Counted from the stretch's first letter, positions 41,171 through 52,854 are shown. The stretch: 64,000 bases of DNA from Mongoliitalea lutea (GCF_014652135.1 NZ_BMYF01000021.1:1-64000); one strand, 5' to 3'. Translations and numbers: made by a program. The notes: a model not told the origin generated them from the sequence alone.

Positions 41171-42736
41171 ATGGATAGAAATAAAAACCTTCTTCGATTA
41201 CAAGACGAAAATTACCTATGGGATATTGCGGTAATCGGGGGAGGAGCTTCGGGTTTGGGTGTTGCTTTGGACGCATTGTCCAGAGGATTGTCTGTGGTGT
41301 TGGTGGATAAATCAGATTTTGCCAAAGGCACCTCGAGTAGAAGTACCAAATTGGTACATGGAGGGGTGCGCTATTTGGCCCAAGGGGATGTTTTTTTGGT
41401 ATTGGAAGCCTTGAAAGAGAGAGGAAGGTTATTGCAAAATGCGCCTCATTTAACCTATAATCAGCCATTCATCATTCCCATCTATGGATGGTTTGACCGC
41501 TTACAATACAGCGTGGGATTGAAAATTTATGATTGGATGGCAGGGAAACTCCGCTTGGGAAAATCTAAATTTATCTCCAAAAAAGAAACCAAAATGCGAC
41601 TTCCCCAAATCAAGGAAAAAGGCTTGATGGGTGGAGTGGTCTATCACGATGGACAGTTTGATGATGCCCGCTTAGCGTTGAGTATTGCTCAAACCTGTGA
41701 CGAAATGGGTGGCTGTATGCTTAACTATATGCAAGTAATCTCACTTAGCAAAGATTCCTCTGGTAAAATTAATGGCCTTCAAGTAAAGGATAATCTTAGT
41801 AAAACGAAGTACAAAATTCGCACAAAAATGGTAGTCAATGCTACGGGAGTTTTTGCTGATAAAATCCTGCAAATGGATCAGCCTGGAGCTCCTAAAAGTA
41901 TTCAACCTTCCCAAGGAATTCATTTGGTATTGGATCAATCGTTTTTGGGGGGCAAAGATGCCCTAATGATACCCAAAACCTCTGATGGTAGGGTGCTGTT
42001 TGCTGTGCCTTGGTTGGATAAGTTGGTCGTAGGTACTACAGATACTTTGAGAGATAAAGCCAAATTGGAACCAGAGGCTTTGAGTAAGGAGATTGATTTT
42101 ATTCTGGAAACGGCTGAAGGATACTTGGATAAAGTGCCTACTCGCAAAGACGTGAAAGCGGTATTTGCAGGACTGCGGCCCTTGGCAGCCCCCAAAGAAG
42201 GGAGTACCAAAACGAAAGAAATCTCCCGTTCGCACAAGGTAATTGTTTCCGATAGTAAACTAATTTCCATCACAGGTGGGAAATGGACAACTTTCCGCAA
42301 AATGGGGGAAGACACCGTGGAGGAATTTGCAAGGGTAACAGATCAATCAATGGCAGCCTCCGCTTCTGCCCATATCAAGTATCATGGGTATACCGAAAAT
42401 CCAGCAAATGGACATTGGAGAAGTTATGGTTCGGATGCTAAGAAGATCCAAGAAATGATTCAAGAGAACCCTGAACTTGGACAACAACTCCATCCCGATT
42501 ATCCTTACACGCAGGCTGAAGTAGTTTGGAGTACCCGTCATGAGATGGCAATGAAAGTAGAAGATATTCTAAGCCGACGCATGCGGGTATTACTCCTAGA
42601 TGCCAGAGCAGCCCTACGAATGGCCCCCCAGGTAGCCAATCTTATGGCCCAAGAACTGGGCAAAGACGAAGCTTGGATCACGGAAGAATTGGCAGATTTT
42701 GAAAAACTAGGGAAGAAGTATATCTTGGAAGGATGA
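41171..42736 (+). CDS. glpD: Aerobic glycerol-3-phosphate dehydrogenase
   Basis: A 521-residue FAD flavoprotein at the inner membrane that oxidises sn-glycerol-3-phosphate to dihydroxyacetone phosphate and feeds electrons to quinones. N-terminal FAD-binding DIAVIGGGASGLGVALDA (about 18-35), GTSSRSTKLVHGGVRYL near 55, FDDARLALSIA near 160, DKLVVGTTDTL near 280, then the C-terminal DAO_C domain. Divergent from glpR, with which it shares the putative operator. Confidence 0.95.
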   Translation: MDRNKNLLRLQDENYLWDIAVIGGGASGLGVALDALSRGLSVVLVDKSDFAKGTSSRSTKLVHGGVRYLAQGDVFLVLEALKERGRLLQNAPHLTYNQPFIIPIYGWFDRLQYSVGLKIYDWMAGKLRLGKSKFISKKETKMRLPQIKEKGLMGGVVYHDGQFDDARLALSIAQTCDEMGGCMLNYMQVISLSKDSSGKINGLQVKDNLSKTKYKIRTKMVVNATGVFADKILQMDQPGAPKSIQPSQGIHLVLDQSFLGGKDALMIPKTSDGRVLFAVPWLDKLVVGTTDTLRDKAKLEPEALSKEIDFILETAEGYLDKVPTRKDVKAVFAGLRPLAAPKEGSTKTKEISRSHKVIVSDSKLISITGGKWTTFRKMGEDTVEEFARVTDQSMAASASAHIKYHGYTENPANGHWRSYGSDAKKIQEMIQENPELGQQLHPDYPYTQAEVVWSTRHEMAMKVEDILSRRMRVLLLDARAALRMAPQVANLMAQELGKDEAWITEELADFEKLGKKYILEG

Positions 42737-42738
42737 TG

Positions 42739-42794
42739 TTAGAAGCGAGAGATTAGAACCAAGAATCAAGAACCAAGAATCAAGAAAAGCTCGC
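42739..42794. repeat. Heptamer-phased array (CAAGAAT type), 8 units
   Basis: TTAGAAG, CGAGAGA, TTAGAAC, CAAGAAT, CAAGAAC, CAAGAAT, CAAGAAA, AGCTCGC in phase. It is the reverse-complement counterpart of the arrays at 38024 and 40201 and begins 3 bp after the glpD stop. Confidence 0.85.
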
Positions 42795-42937
42795 AGAATA
42801 AACGGAAAACGCAGAATAATTTGATTTGAAAAATTTGTGACCAAAGGGAGAAATTAAGAATCAAGCCATAAACTATACATGCCTTGAGCCAATGTCAATC
42901 GTGTCTACGACACTTCGCCTAGGGAATAATTTTGCAT

Positions 42938-42984
42938 CAACGGGTTGAAACCCGTTGCTATAATGTCTGCCGCTCCGATGGAGC
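42938..42984 (+). repeat. Two-hairpin intergenic module, copy 4
   Basis: 20-nt hairpin CAACGGG-TTGAAA-CCCGTTG (42938-42957), 14-nt linker, 13-nt hairpin GCTCC-GAT-GGAGC (42972-42984). Confidence 0.82.
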
Positions 42985-43056
42985 TAATTGCTGGTTTATA
43001 GAATGAAACATGAGAGATTAACCTATTAAGAAAAAAACTAGAGAAACTAAACTATT

Positions 43057-43084
43057 GAATGATGAACGTCGAATTTCGAATCTT
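43057..43084. repeat. Heptamer-phased array (GAATGAT type)
   Basis: GAATGAT, GAACGTC, GAATTTC, GAATCTT, the reverse complement of the 10483/10918 array type. Confidence 0.65.
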
Positions 43085-43147
43085 CAAACAGTACTAACCT
43101 CATATTCACATGATAAAATGAGAATTGTAAACTTACAGATATCCAAA

Positions 43148-44697
<1,550 letters not shown>

Positions 44698-44698
<1 letters not shown>

Positions 44699-45444
44699 TG
44701 GATGCATTTGTAGCAGAATTTGTAGGAACATCCTTGCTATTGGCAATGGGTTCCGGGGTAGTCGCCAATGTGGTTTTGCAAGGAACCAAAGGAAATGGCA
44801 GTGGATGGATAGTCATTACCACCGCTTGGGCTTTGGGTGTATTTATTGGTGTAGTGGTTGCGGGCCCTTACAGTGGCGCACATTTGAATCCTGCCGTCAG
44901 TATTGCCCTAGCCATTGCAGGCGATTTCCCTTGGGCGGAGGTACCGAAATATATCATAGCACAGATGTTGGGCGCTATGTTTGGATCGGGTATCGCTTGG
45001 CTGATGTACAAAGATCACTTTGATGCCACGGATGACCCAGGATTGAAATTCGCTCCCTTTGGAACTGCTCCAGCCATTCGGAACTTACCTTCCAATTTAT
45101 TCTCCGAGATCATCGGGACGTCTGTGTTGATTATTGTGATTTTATATTCCACCGAACCTGTTTTGCAGGATGGAAGTGGAACTCCTATAGGCTTAGGTTC
45201 TTTAGGTGCGCTGCCGGTGGCTTTTTTGGTGTGGGTGATTGGTTTGAGTTTAGGGGGGACGACTGGCTACGCCATCAATCCAGCAAGAGACTTTGGTCCT
45301 CGCCTGATGCATCAGCTGCTTCCGATCAAAGGAAAAGGCAGTAGTGATTGGGCTTACAGCTGGGTGCCCATAGTAGGTCCTATTTTAGGCGCGGCCATAG
45401 CAGCAGGAATTTATTTATTGCTGGGAGTAGGGGGGATGGTATAA
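44698..45444 (+). CDS. glpF: Aquaglyceroporin (glycerol uptake facilitator)
   Basis: A 248-residue MIP-family channel in the inner membrane with six membrane segments. First NPA motif in SGAHLNPAVS, second in GYAINPARDFGPR; the aspartate after the second motif (NPARD) is typical of glycerol-conducting members. N-terminal AEFVGTS is also conserved. It shares one base with glpK (stop TAA/start ATG), so uptake and phosphorylation are co-translated. Confidence 0.94.
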
Positions 45445-45445
45445 T

Positions 45446-46813
45446 TTACCTGCCAAATCCAAAACTAAAACCAACATACGCATCTGCCTGATTAGTGTCA
45501 TTTAAGAATCCTGTCAGTACGGAATTGCTTCCGATGAAGAACCCTCCTGCCCGAAGTCCCAGTCCTCCCGATATACCGGCAATCTCTGTACTCATCCAAG
45601 GAGAGAAGATTTCAAATATACCGAACTTTACACGTGGGGTTATTGCGAAGATGTTTTGGGCAGCGATCTGTTCGTTTTTACTGGTGTTTCCAAGATTGAA
45701 CTGACTGAATAAGCTCAGATAAAATATTCTTGAGAGCCGAAGATCCGTGTAAGCCGTCAATAATCTGGGTAAGTTTGGATTATAATCTCCGTCAGATGTT
45801 TTGGTAAAAAATCCTGAAGCTAGTAATTGGTTTTCAATATCCTCGAAGCTTCCCTCCAATTGATTCAAATCAAAACTTTGACCAGATGGTATATTCATGC
45901 TGTAGTTATGATTGACCTGATTGGCACCAAAGTCCAAAGACCCCATTCCTTTGAAAGAAAAACCGGAGCTTGCCTTGACTACCCCATCTTTTATCCATTC
46001 ATGAGATAAGCCCAAATCCAGTCCAAGGCCCGAAATACTCCCAAAGGACAAGGCGTTGAGATTGAATTCATCCAATGATTCATCAAAAATTACCCCAGAA
46101 TAATTGAAATTTAGCCGACCAGTTGCATTGGTGATTACCGAACTGTTTTGATCAATCCGTAGCGTTCCCTGAATATTTTCAATCCCTGCATTGAAGTACG
46201 CACTTGGCATGAGTAGTCGAATGCCCCCTCCCACAGAGACTCGGTGATTTTCATTTTGGAAAACTTCTCTTCCTGCCATCAATCCAAATTCTGTCCAAGC
46301 GGCAAGATTGATCCGTTGATTGGATGTTAGGCTTATGGTGCTTTCCACAAATGATTGCCCATCAGTGGCAGTAGTAATACTTCGACCCAAACTCGCATCA
46401 AAATCAATCACATCTGTTCGTACAAAACCTTGTGTGGTTACACCAAAACCCCATTTACCTACCCTAAACCCAACTGAAGGCCCCATGATTCCGATGTCTG
46501 TTCGTACATTCACAGGTCCATCTACCCTATTAAACAGGATCTCTGTAATCTCTTCATCTCCGAGAAAATCACTAAAGGAAAGTACATCATTACTCACATT
46601 TCCCGCTATGGAAAAAAGATTGACTTCCACCTTCCGGTGAAGATTGCTGATCTCCGCCGGATTCATGGTGGCATGCAGGAGCCCACGCCTAGTCGTGTTC
46701 TGAATACCTACAAATCCTTGTTGGGCAAAAGTCGGCGCTATGCCCAAGAGTGTACAAACAATCAATAGAGCGGCTTGTAATGCACGTTTTTGATTTTGGA
46801 AAAGGAATTTCAT
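45446..46813 (-). CDS. DUF5723-like outer-membrane protein
   Basis: A 455-residue exported protein: signal peptide 1-30 (cleavage near TFAQ). The start of the mature part (QQGFVGIQNTTRRGLLHATMNPAEISN) resembles the conserved MNPA block of Bacteroidota DUF5723 outer-membrane proteins. Many alternating hydrophobic strands and a C-terminal DAYVGFSFGFGR suggest a beta-barrel. It converges with glpF, separated by 1 bp. Function unknown; family from recall. Confidence 0.7.
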   Translation of the reverse strand: MKFLFQNQKRALQAALLIVCTLLGIAPTFAQQGFVGIQNTTRRGLLHATMNPAEISNLHRKVEVNLFSIAGNVSNDVLSFSDFLGDEEITEILFNRVDGPVNVRTDIGIMGPSVGFRVGKWGFGVTTQGFVRTDVIDFDASLGRSITTATDGQSFVESTISLTSNQRINLAAWTEFGLMAGREVFQNENHRVSVGGGIRLLMPSAYFNAGIENIQGTLRIDQNSSVITNATGRLNFNYSGVIFDESLDEFNLNALSFGSISGLGLDLGLSHEWIKDGVVKASSGFSFKGMGSLDFGANQVNHNYSMNIPSGQSFDLNQLEGSFEDIENQLLASGFFTKTSDGDYNPNLPRLLTAYTDLRLSRIFYLSLFSQFNLGNTSKNEQIAAQNIFAITPRVKFGIFEIFSPWMSTEIAGISGGLGLRAGGFFIGSNSVLTGFLNDTNQADAYVGFSFGFGR

Positions 46814-46944
46814 AAGGGTTTTTTTTTGTGATGAGGATGATTTTTTCTCTTTGATTCAATGTAACCAAAACCCATTAAATTTAAAAGAATCTTAAAAGCT
46901 TATTCAATTACAATTTTTTTTAGGCGGTTTTCTATAAATTTGAG

Positions 46945-48177
46945 ATGATCACTAATAAACGAATTATGAGGGTATTTTATGATTTTTATCGAGCCACCTT
47001 TTTGCTGGTTTTTTCCGCTTTCCTGGCTTCTTGTCAAGGAAATGAATCGTCAAAAGCAAACGATTCATCCATGCTAGCCTTTGAAATCGTCGTTATCGAT
47101 AGTGTTCAAGTAGAAGATGTGTTGGCTTCGTTGTTTTTGTTTCAATATGCTACGGAGGAATATCTTTTCTTCAGAGATGCTGGTGCATCCAAGATTTTTG
47201 TGTTTGATAGGACTGGTAAGCCTGTAACTGAATGGGCTAAAACGGGCGATGTTCCTGGGGTTTTTAGCATGGTTGCTGACAATCTCTCTTTGACCCCAGA
47301 GGGTAATTTGCTCATCACTGACAAGGTTCATGGGCTCATCGTTTTTTCTCGGGAAGGCGAAGTACTTCTCCAAAATCGCGTGTATCAATACCAGACAGGG
47401 TTTCATGGGTTTATCAATATCTTCCGCAAAAACCAAGTGATTGAAAAGAATGGGAAGACATATGTCCTGCATCATCTAGACCTGATGGATGACATTCAGG
47501 AAGTGGGGCAAGCGTTTTTCGAAAAGCGCATGAATCTTTTGATGACTGACTTGGAAACTCGAGAGACAAAACAACTGATCCCTTTTCCGAAGGATAGTAA
47601 ATTTTTGGCAGGCCTTGCTTACCCATTCGAAGATTTTCGCCCACGATTTTTCTTTGACCAATCAAAGGAAAAGCTTTACCTGATGTTTCAGAATGAGCCT
47701 GTGCTCTATACCTACTCATGGAAAGGTGAAATTCCTGTTTTTGAATCCAGTCAACGATTGGAGTTGGATGGGTTTTATGAAAATGAAGGCTTGGAGTATG
47801 GCCAAGTTCCTTACGGTGTACTCAATGGAACTCAATTGGGTTTTCCTTTTCCTTCATCCATCGAAAGTTTGGAAATGGTCGGAGAAGTCTTCTTAATTCA
47901 TTACAAGCCCGGGCCATCTCCATCAGCTTTGCCTGATTGGGAAAAAGTCAGGAATGGTAGTGCCGATGAATCATTGAAAACTTCCGTACGACAGCAGCAG
48001 GAATGGAAAACAGTTGCCCTTGTCGATGGGAAGGTTCTTCCAGTACCACGCCCTGCCATGTGGAACGATAGCTACAGGGTGATCGATGAAGAACTCTGGT
48101 GGATGAAGCCTCTAAGCAAAGATAAGGAAGATGAAAGCTTTACGGTGTATAGGGGGAAGCTTCAATTGATGGATTAA
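46945..48177 (+). CDS. Lipoprotein with beta-propeller-like domain (DUF4221-like)
   Basis: A 410-residue protein; the ATG at 46945 or the one 21 bp later may be the start. Lipobox SAFLASC near residue 30. The mature domain has repeats of the form strand-G-hydrophobic (KIFVFDRTGKPV, GLIVFSREGEVL, KLYLMFQNEPVLYTY), as in 6-bladed propeller lipoproteins of Bacteroidota. It shares general character with the 9298-10422 lipoprotein. Function unknown. Confidence 0.62.
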   Translation: MITNKRIMRVFYDFYRATFLLVFSAFLASCQGNESSKANDSSMLAFEIVVIDSVQVEDVLASLFLFQYATEEYLFFRDAGASKIFVFDRTGKPVTEWAKTGDVPGVFSMVADNLSLTPEGNLLITDKVHGLIVFSREGEVLLQNRVYQYQTGFHGFINIFRKNQVIEKNGKTYVLHHLDLMDDIQEVGQAFFEKRMNLLMTDLETRETKQLIPFPKDSKFLAGLAYPFEDFRPRFFFDQSKEKLYLMFQNEPVLYTYSWKGEIPVFESSQRLELDGFYENEGLEYGQVPYGVLNGTQLGFPFPSSIESLEMVGEVFLIHYKPGPSPSALPDWEKVRNGSADESLKTSVRQQQEWKTVALVDGKVLPVPRPAMWNDSYRVIDEELWWMKPLSKDKEDESFTVYRGKLQLMD

Positions 48178-48251
48178 ATTGTTTTGCCTTTGATTTGGCT
48201 TGCATGTGTATGAAAAAAACTAGGGGACGTATCGTTTTATGTATTATCCAA

Positions 48252-48325
48252 AATTATAATCCCTGAAAATATGGATATTTGGTGATTATAATCTCCAAAT
48301 ATACGTATATTTGGGGATTATAATC
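48252..48325. promoter_or_regulatory. 32-bp-period palindrome array upstream of the DUF4143 ATPase
   Basis: The 10-bp palindrome GATTATAATC (first copy ATTATAATC) is at 48253-48261, 48284-48293 and 48316-48325, 32 bp apart. The spacers are themselves palindromes: AAATATGGATATTT (quasi) and the perfect 20-bp CCAAATATACGTATATTTGG (48295-48314). It lies 8 bp before the start codon at 48333, so it probably is an operator, or a leader RNA hairpin, for this gene. Confidence 0.75.
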
Positions 48326-48332
48326 GCTGATT

Positions 48333-49481
48333 ATGCATATTAAGCGGATTCTCCATAGCGAACTTTCCAAACGAGTAGATTGGAAAAAGGTCATCATACT
48401 TCTTGGACCTAGACAAGTTGGCAAGACAACATTGGTAGAAGAATTGGCTTCCCAGTTAGGTCATGACTATTTGCTATTTACTGGTGATGAATTTCAAACG
48501 GTCGAATTTTTATCGAATCCTAATCTTGAATTTTTAAAAAGTTTTATTGGCAAACATAAGGTAATTGTGATTGATGAAGCTCAGCGCATCCCTGAAATCG
48601 GATTGACATTAAAGTTAATGGCAGACCATTTCACTGGTATCCAACTAATTGTAACAGGTTCATCCTCCTTGGAATTGGCTAGCTCTGCAAATGAGCCCTT
48701 AACAGGTCGGAAGTGGGAGTATAAAATATTTCCTATATCATGGCAGGAATTAACTGATTGGCAAGGACTTGCCAAAGCATTGCCAAAGCTGGAAAAGCTA
48801 CTTGTGTTTGGATCGTATCCCGAAATAATATCCAATACGGGAGAGGAAATTGCTTTACTTCAAAATCTTTCTTCAAGCTACCTTTACAAAGACCTGTTGA
48901 ATTTTAAAGGAATAAGGAGGCCTGAACTACTTCATAAGCTTCTTCAAGCGTTGGCTTGGCAGGTAGGTTCTGAAGTGAGCTACAATGAATTAAGTCGAAC
49001 TGTTCAAGCTGATAAATCCACTGTATCTGCTTACATTGATTTATTGGAAAAAGCATTCATTATATTCAAACTGAATCCATTTAGCCGAAATCTACGCTCC
49101 GAAATAAGTAGCAGCAGAAAAATTTTCTTTATTGATAATGGGATGAGAAACTCCATCATAGGGAATTATGCTGCATTAAGCAATCGGAACGACATCGGCC
49201 AATTATGGGGAAATTTCTTGATTTCCGAACGCCAAAAATTACTTTCTTACAATGGCTTTTATGGGAAAACCTATTTTTGGAGAACCACCCGTGGGCAGGA
49301 AATAGACTATGTGGAAGAGATTGATGGGAAAATTTTTGCGTTCGAATTCAAATGGAATCCAAAAGCCAAATCAAAGTTTCCAACAAGTTTTGTGGAAACG
49401 TATAATCCGGTGACGACGCAAGTGATACATAAGGATAATTTTTGGCAATGGTTAGGACATTATCCCTATACAAACCAATAA
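48333..49481 (+). CDS. AAA+ ATPase with DUF4143 domain
   Basis: A 382-residue protein. Walker A GPRQVGKTT (residues 25-33), Walker B VIVIDEAQ with D81-E82, sensor-1 IVTGSSSLEL near 106. The C-terminal DUF4143 half (about 190-380) contains a winged-helix segment (VSYNELSRTVQADKSTVSAYIDLLEKA) and a PD-(D/E)xK-like region (QEIDYVEEIDGKIFAFEFKW) with the typical nuclease-fold spacing. These proteins are widespread and often mobile; function unresolved, possibly in DNA or genome-conflict processes. Preceded by a palindromic array that may autoregulate it. Confidence 0.9.
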   Translation: MHIKRILHSELSKRVDWKKVIILLGPRQVGKTTLVEELASQLGHDYLLFTGDEFQTVEFLSNPNLEFLKSFIGKHKVIVIDEAQRIPEIGLTLKLMADHFTGIQLIVTGSSSLELASSANEPLTGRKWEYKIFPISWQELTDWQGLAKALPKLEKLLVFGSYPEIISNTGEEIALLQNLSSSYLYKDLLNFKGIRRPELLHKLLQALAWQVGSEVSYNELSRTVQADKSTVSAYIDLLEKAFIIFKLNPFSRNLRSEISSSRKIFFIDNGMRNSIIGNYAALSNRNDIGQLWGNFLISERQKLLSYNGFYGKTYFWRTTRGQEIDYVEEIDGKIFAFEFKWNPKAKSKFPTSFVETYNPVTTQVIHKDNFWQWLGHYPYTNQ

Positions 49482-49699
49482 AGGTGGTGGTTGATTTTGT
49501 CTTTTCTATCCACTAATTGTGGGTGGGTAAACCAGTAAATTGGTAGCCTATCAATCAATACATATCTGAACTCTGTTGCATCCTCTGTAATCCAAGCGTG
49601 GGCTGTTTTGCATAAATTTGATTAATAGATCGGTGGGTTGGATGAAAACCTCTTCTCCTCTGTCTTCCCTTTAAAGGTTGTTACGTTTGTCTTGCAGAG

Positions 49700-49744
49700 C
49701 CTAATAAAAAATACCCCTTCCAATTTTTTATTATCAGAAGGGGC
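49700..49744 (-). terminator. Terminator of the acyl-CoA dehydrogenase gene
   Basis: GAAGGGG/CCCCTTC arms (49737-49743 and 49714-49720), followed on the minus strand by a T-rich run, 30 bp beyond the stop codon at 49773. Confidence 0.75.
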
Positions 49745-49772
49745 AAATGGATCATTTTTACTTTTTAAGCAA

Positions 49773-50915
49773 TTATCTCAATATTTCACGGGAAATTACC
49801 AATTTTTGGATTTCAGAAGTACCCTCACCGATGGTACATAGTTTGGAGTCTCTGTAGTATTTTTCTACCGGATAATCTTTGGTAAAGCCATAGCCTCCAA
49901 ATATCTGTACGGCTTCATTGGCCACACTTACGGAAACTTCTGATGCATATAATTTAGCTTTAGCCCCCGCCAAGGTCACTTTTTGACCTCTATTTTTCAT
50001 GTCTGCAGCTTTGAAAGTCAATAAGCGAGCGGCTTCCACTTGAGTTGCCATATCTGCCAATTTGAAGGAAATTGCCTGAAATTTGGAAATAGGCTGATTG
50101 AATTGCTCGCGCTCTTTGGAGTATTTGATAGACTCTTCCAAAGCTCCTTCTGCAATACCCAAAGACAAAGCTGCAATGGAAATCCTTCCTCCATCCAAAA
50201 TTTTCATGGATTGGATAAAACCTTCCCCAACTTCTCCCAAAATCTGACTTTCGTGCACTCGGCAATCTTCAAAGATCAACTCAGCTGTCTCGGATGCACG
50301 CATACCAAGTTTATCTTCTTTTCTTCCACCTCTGAAACCAGGTGTGCCTTTTTCGATGATAAAAGCAGTCATACCATGAGAATCACCTACTTCACCTGTG
50401 CGTGCGATAACGACGGCCACATCTCCAGAATAACCATGTGTAATGAAGTTCTTTGCTCCATTAATTACATAATAATCACCATCTTTAATGGCAACTGTTC
50501 GCATATTACCTGCATCCGAACCTGTGTTAGGCTCTGTAAGACCCCAAGCTCCTAAAAACTCACAGGTAGCTAGTTTTGGTAGGTACTTTTGTTTTTGCTC
50601 CTCGTTTCCAAACATGAGGATGTGTCCGGTACACAAGGAATTGTGAGCAGCCATAGATAAGCCTACAGAAGGATCTAATTTAGCGAGTTCAGCAATTGCT
50701 GTCACATATTCAAAGTAACCAAATCCAGAGCCACCATATTCTGTGGGTACTAATACCCCCATCAGTCCGAGCTCTCCCAATTTTTTAAAAAGCTCCAAAG
50801 GAAAGTGCTGATTGTCGTCCCATTCTTTTCTAAACGGAGTAATTTCTTTGGCTCCAAAATCACGGATCATCTGAGCAATCATCTGCTGATTCTCATTCAT
50901 CTCAAAATTCATCAT
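49773..50915 (-). CDS. Acyl-CoA dehydrogenase (short/branched-chain type)
   Basis: A 380-residue FAD enzyme introducing a trans-2 double bond into acyl-CoAs, with electrons passed to ETF. Conserved blocks are GAWGLTEPNTGSDAG near 125 (FAD-binding), KNFITHG, DKLGMRASETAEL near 205, GGRISIAALSLGIAEGA near 240, QIFGGYGFTKDYPVEKYYRD near 335 and the catalytic glutamate E364 in EGTSEIQ. Substrate chain length is not certain. Monocistronic with a terminator. Confidence 0.93.
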   Translation of the reverse strand: MMNFEMNENQQMIAQMIRDFGAKEITPFRKEWDDNQHFPLELFKKLGELGLMGVLVPTEYGGSGFGYFEYVTAIAELAKLDPSVGLSMAAHNSLCTGHILMFGNEEQKQKYLPKLATCEFLGAWGLTEPNTGSDAGNMRTVAIKDGDYYVINGAKNFITHGYSGDVAVVIARTGEVGDSHGMTAFIIEKGTPGFRGGRKEDKLGMRASETAELIFEDCRVHESQILGEVGEGFIQSMKILDGGRISIAALSLGIAEGALEESIKYSKEREQFNQPISKFQAISFKLADMATQVEAARLLTFKAADMKNRGQKVTLAGAKAKLYASEVSVSVANEAVQIFGGYGFTKDYPVEKYYRDSKLCTIGEGTSEIQKLVISREILR

Positions 50916-51219
50916 ATATATTCTCTAGTTATACTTGGGTTTATACCTTTCGAATATACAAACTTCCTGTGGATGTTGAAGGTTTTGCCTGCAAGCTAGT
51001 AATTCAAATAGGATTCCAGGCTTTGATTTTTTTGACAAATAAGGGAAAATCAGAATGGCTTGGTTTAAAATAAAGCACAAGTGATTTACATTAAAACGAA
51101 ATTATATTTTGCAAAAATTTCTTTCCATTTTTTACAACTGGTTGAAATTGAGGATAGAATTTCTGTGAATGTTCCTTTTTTCTGGAGAAAAACTGAACTT
51201 CAATAATCATGTAGCTGAA
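50916..51219. other. Spacer between acyl-CoA dehydrogenase and adenine deaminase genes
   Basis: AT-rich, 304 bp, no open frame, repeat or clear terminator seen. It should contain the promoter of the dehydrogenase gene. Confidence 0.45.
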
Positions 51220-52854
51220 TCAAGGGAGAAATACATCTACAAACTTGAACTCCTTCCCGTCAAATAAACCTTTGTCGCTCAATTTTAAATCAGGAATAAC
51301 CAAAAGTGCCATGAAGCTTAAGGTCATGAATGGGCTTTGTAGGGTAGAGCCCATGTCTTTGGCCATCAAATCAATAGCTGTGTATGCTTTTGCTACCTCG
51401 TAGCCATCTTCTGCGGACATGATACCTCCAACGGGAAGCGGTAAAAGCAATTCTTGCGCTCCATCTATTGCCACTACGCCACCTTTGACCTCAATCAATG
51501 CGTTAACCGCGCGACAAATGGACTCGTCATCAACTCCCACTGCAATAATGTTATGAGAGTCATGACCTACGGAGGATGCGATAGCTCCTCTTTTTAAGCC
51601 GATATTTTTAATAAAAGCTACAGCAGGTGGGCTGTTTTGGTAGCGGTTGACTACACTTAATTTCAGGATATCATTCGCTACATCAGCCACAGCCAAACCA
51701 TTTTTTATCAGGATATTTCCTTGAATTTCAGGAGTGATCAGTTGTCCATCCAAGGCTTCAATAACCCGTATACGGTTGCTACTTGCAGGTACCTGAAATT
51801 CTTGCGGATGTTTGGGAAGGGCTTCGAAATTATTGATAATTGGGTTATTGGCTTTTTGAATAAAGGTGCTTCCATGTGCGGCTACTAATTGACCGTTGAT
51901 GTAGGTCTTCTGGACACGGAAATTTTCCAGATCATCCACCACAATAAAATCCGCCGGATCGCCTTTACGCAATTGACCAACTTCCAGCTTGTAGTGATCT
52001 ATAGGAGTCAAGCACGCAGCCTTCAATACATCAAAGATATTTTTTCCTTTTGCTACCGCTCTTCTAACCAATTCATCGATATGACTGACAGCTAAGTTGT
52101 CTGGGTGCTTGTCGTCAGAACAAAACATCACCATATCCGGGTAATCATCGATGATATCTATCAAGGCTTCAAAGTTTTTGGCAGCGCTGCCTTCTCGGAT
52201 AGCTATTTTCATACCCAGTTTTACTTTGTCCAAGGCCTCCTCAAGAGTAAAACACTCATGATCCGTAGTAATGCCTGCTGAAGCATATTTTTTGGCCAAA
52301 TCTCCCATCAATCCGGGAGCATGTCCATCGATTGGTTTTCCATAGCGCTTTGCCATGTCAATTTTAGCCATGACATCGGGGTCACGGTTGACTGTTCCAG
52401 GCCAGTTCATCATCTCAGCTAGATAGACGATTTCCTTTCGTTCCATCAGATCATGGATGTCTTGCACACTTATCTCTGCGCCAGCAGTTTCAAAAGGAGT
52501 AGCTGGAACACATGAGGGAGCTCCGAAATAGAATTTAAATGGTGTCTGTTTTCCATTGTCAATCATGTAGTTTACCCCTTCCATCCCGCATACATTTGCA
52601 ATTTCGTGTGGGTCAGATATGGTAGCTACCGTGCCATGGACTACTGCCAATCGGGCAAATTCAGAGGGAACTAACATGGAAGATTCTACATGCACATGGG
52701 CATCAATAAATCCTGGTAAAAGATAAGGAAGATTTTTATCTTCATGGATTCGCTGAATGGAAACAATTTGACCTTTATATACTTCGATTTCAGCTGCATA
52801 AATTGATTTGTTGCGAATATCTACCAAGTTACCTTGAATGATCAGCGGGCCCAT
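51220..52854 (-). CDS. ade: Adenine deaminase
   Basis: A 544-residue amidohydrolase-superfamily enzyme converting adenine to hypoxanthine and ammonia in purine salvage. The metal-binding motif AHVHVESS is near residue 52, [10 protein letters not shown] near 80, then DGHAPG near 177, TDHECFT near 196 and FCSDDKHPD near 244. The C-terminal domain has [13 protein letters not shown] near 423 and GGI near 475, both characteristic of adenine deaminases rather than adenosine deaminase. Length is right for the family. Confidence 0.95.
   Translation of the reverse strand: MGPLIIQGNLVDIRNKSIYAAEIEVYKGQIVSIQRIHEDKNLPYLLPGFIDAHVHVESSMLVPSEFARLAVVHGTVATISDPHEIANVCGMEGVNYMIDNGKQTPFKFYFGAPSCVPATPFETAGAEISVQDIHDLMERKEIVYLAEMMNWPGTVNRDPDVMAKIDMAKRYGKPIDGHAPGLMGDLAKKYASAGITTDHECFTLEEALDKVKLGMKIAIREGSAAKNFEALIDIIDDYPDMVMFCSDDKHPDNLAVSHIDELVRRAVAKGKNIFDVLKAACLTPIDHYKLEVGQLRKGDPADFIVVDDLENFRVQKTYINGQLVAAHGSTFIQKANNPIINNFEALPKHPQEFQVPASSNRIRVIEALDGQLITPEIQGNILIKNGLAVADVANDILKLSVVNRYQNSPPAVAFIKNIGLKRGAIASSVGHDSHNIIAVGVDDESICRAVNALIEVKGGVVAIDGAQELLLPLPVGGIMSAEDGYEVAKAYTAIDLMAKDMGSTLQSPFMTLSFMALLVIPDLKLSDKGLFDGKEFKFVDVFLP

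Noticed and set aside
48252-48325. CRISPR array
   Set aside because: Repeat units are only 10 bp and the spacers are palindromes rather than unrelated sequences; no cas genes.
49482-49772. Possible gene between the DUF4143 ATPase and the acyl-CoA dehydrogenase
   Set aside because: Only a short plus-strand frame (49638-49841) that crosses the terminator and the dehydrogenase 3' end; no signal or family features.
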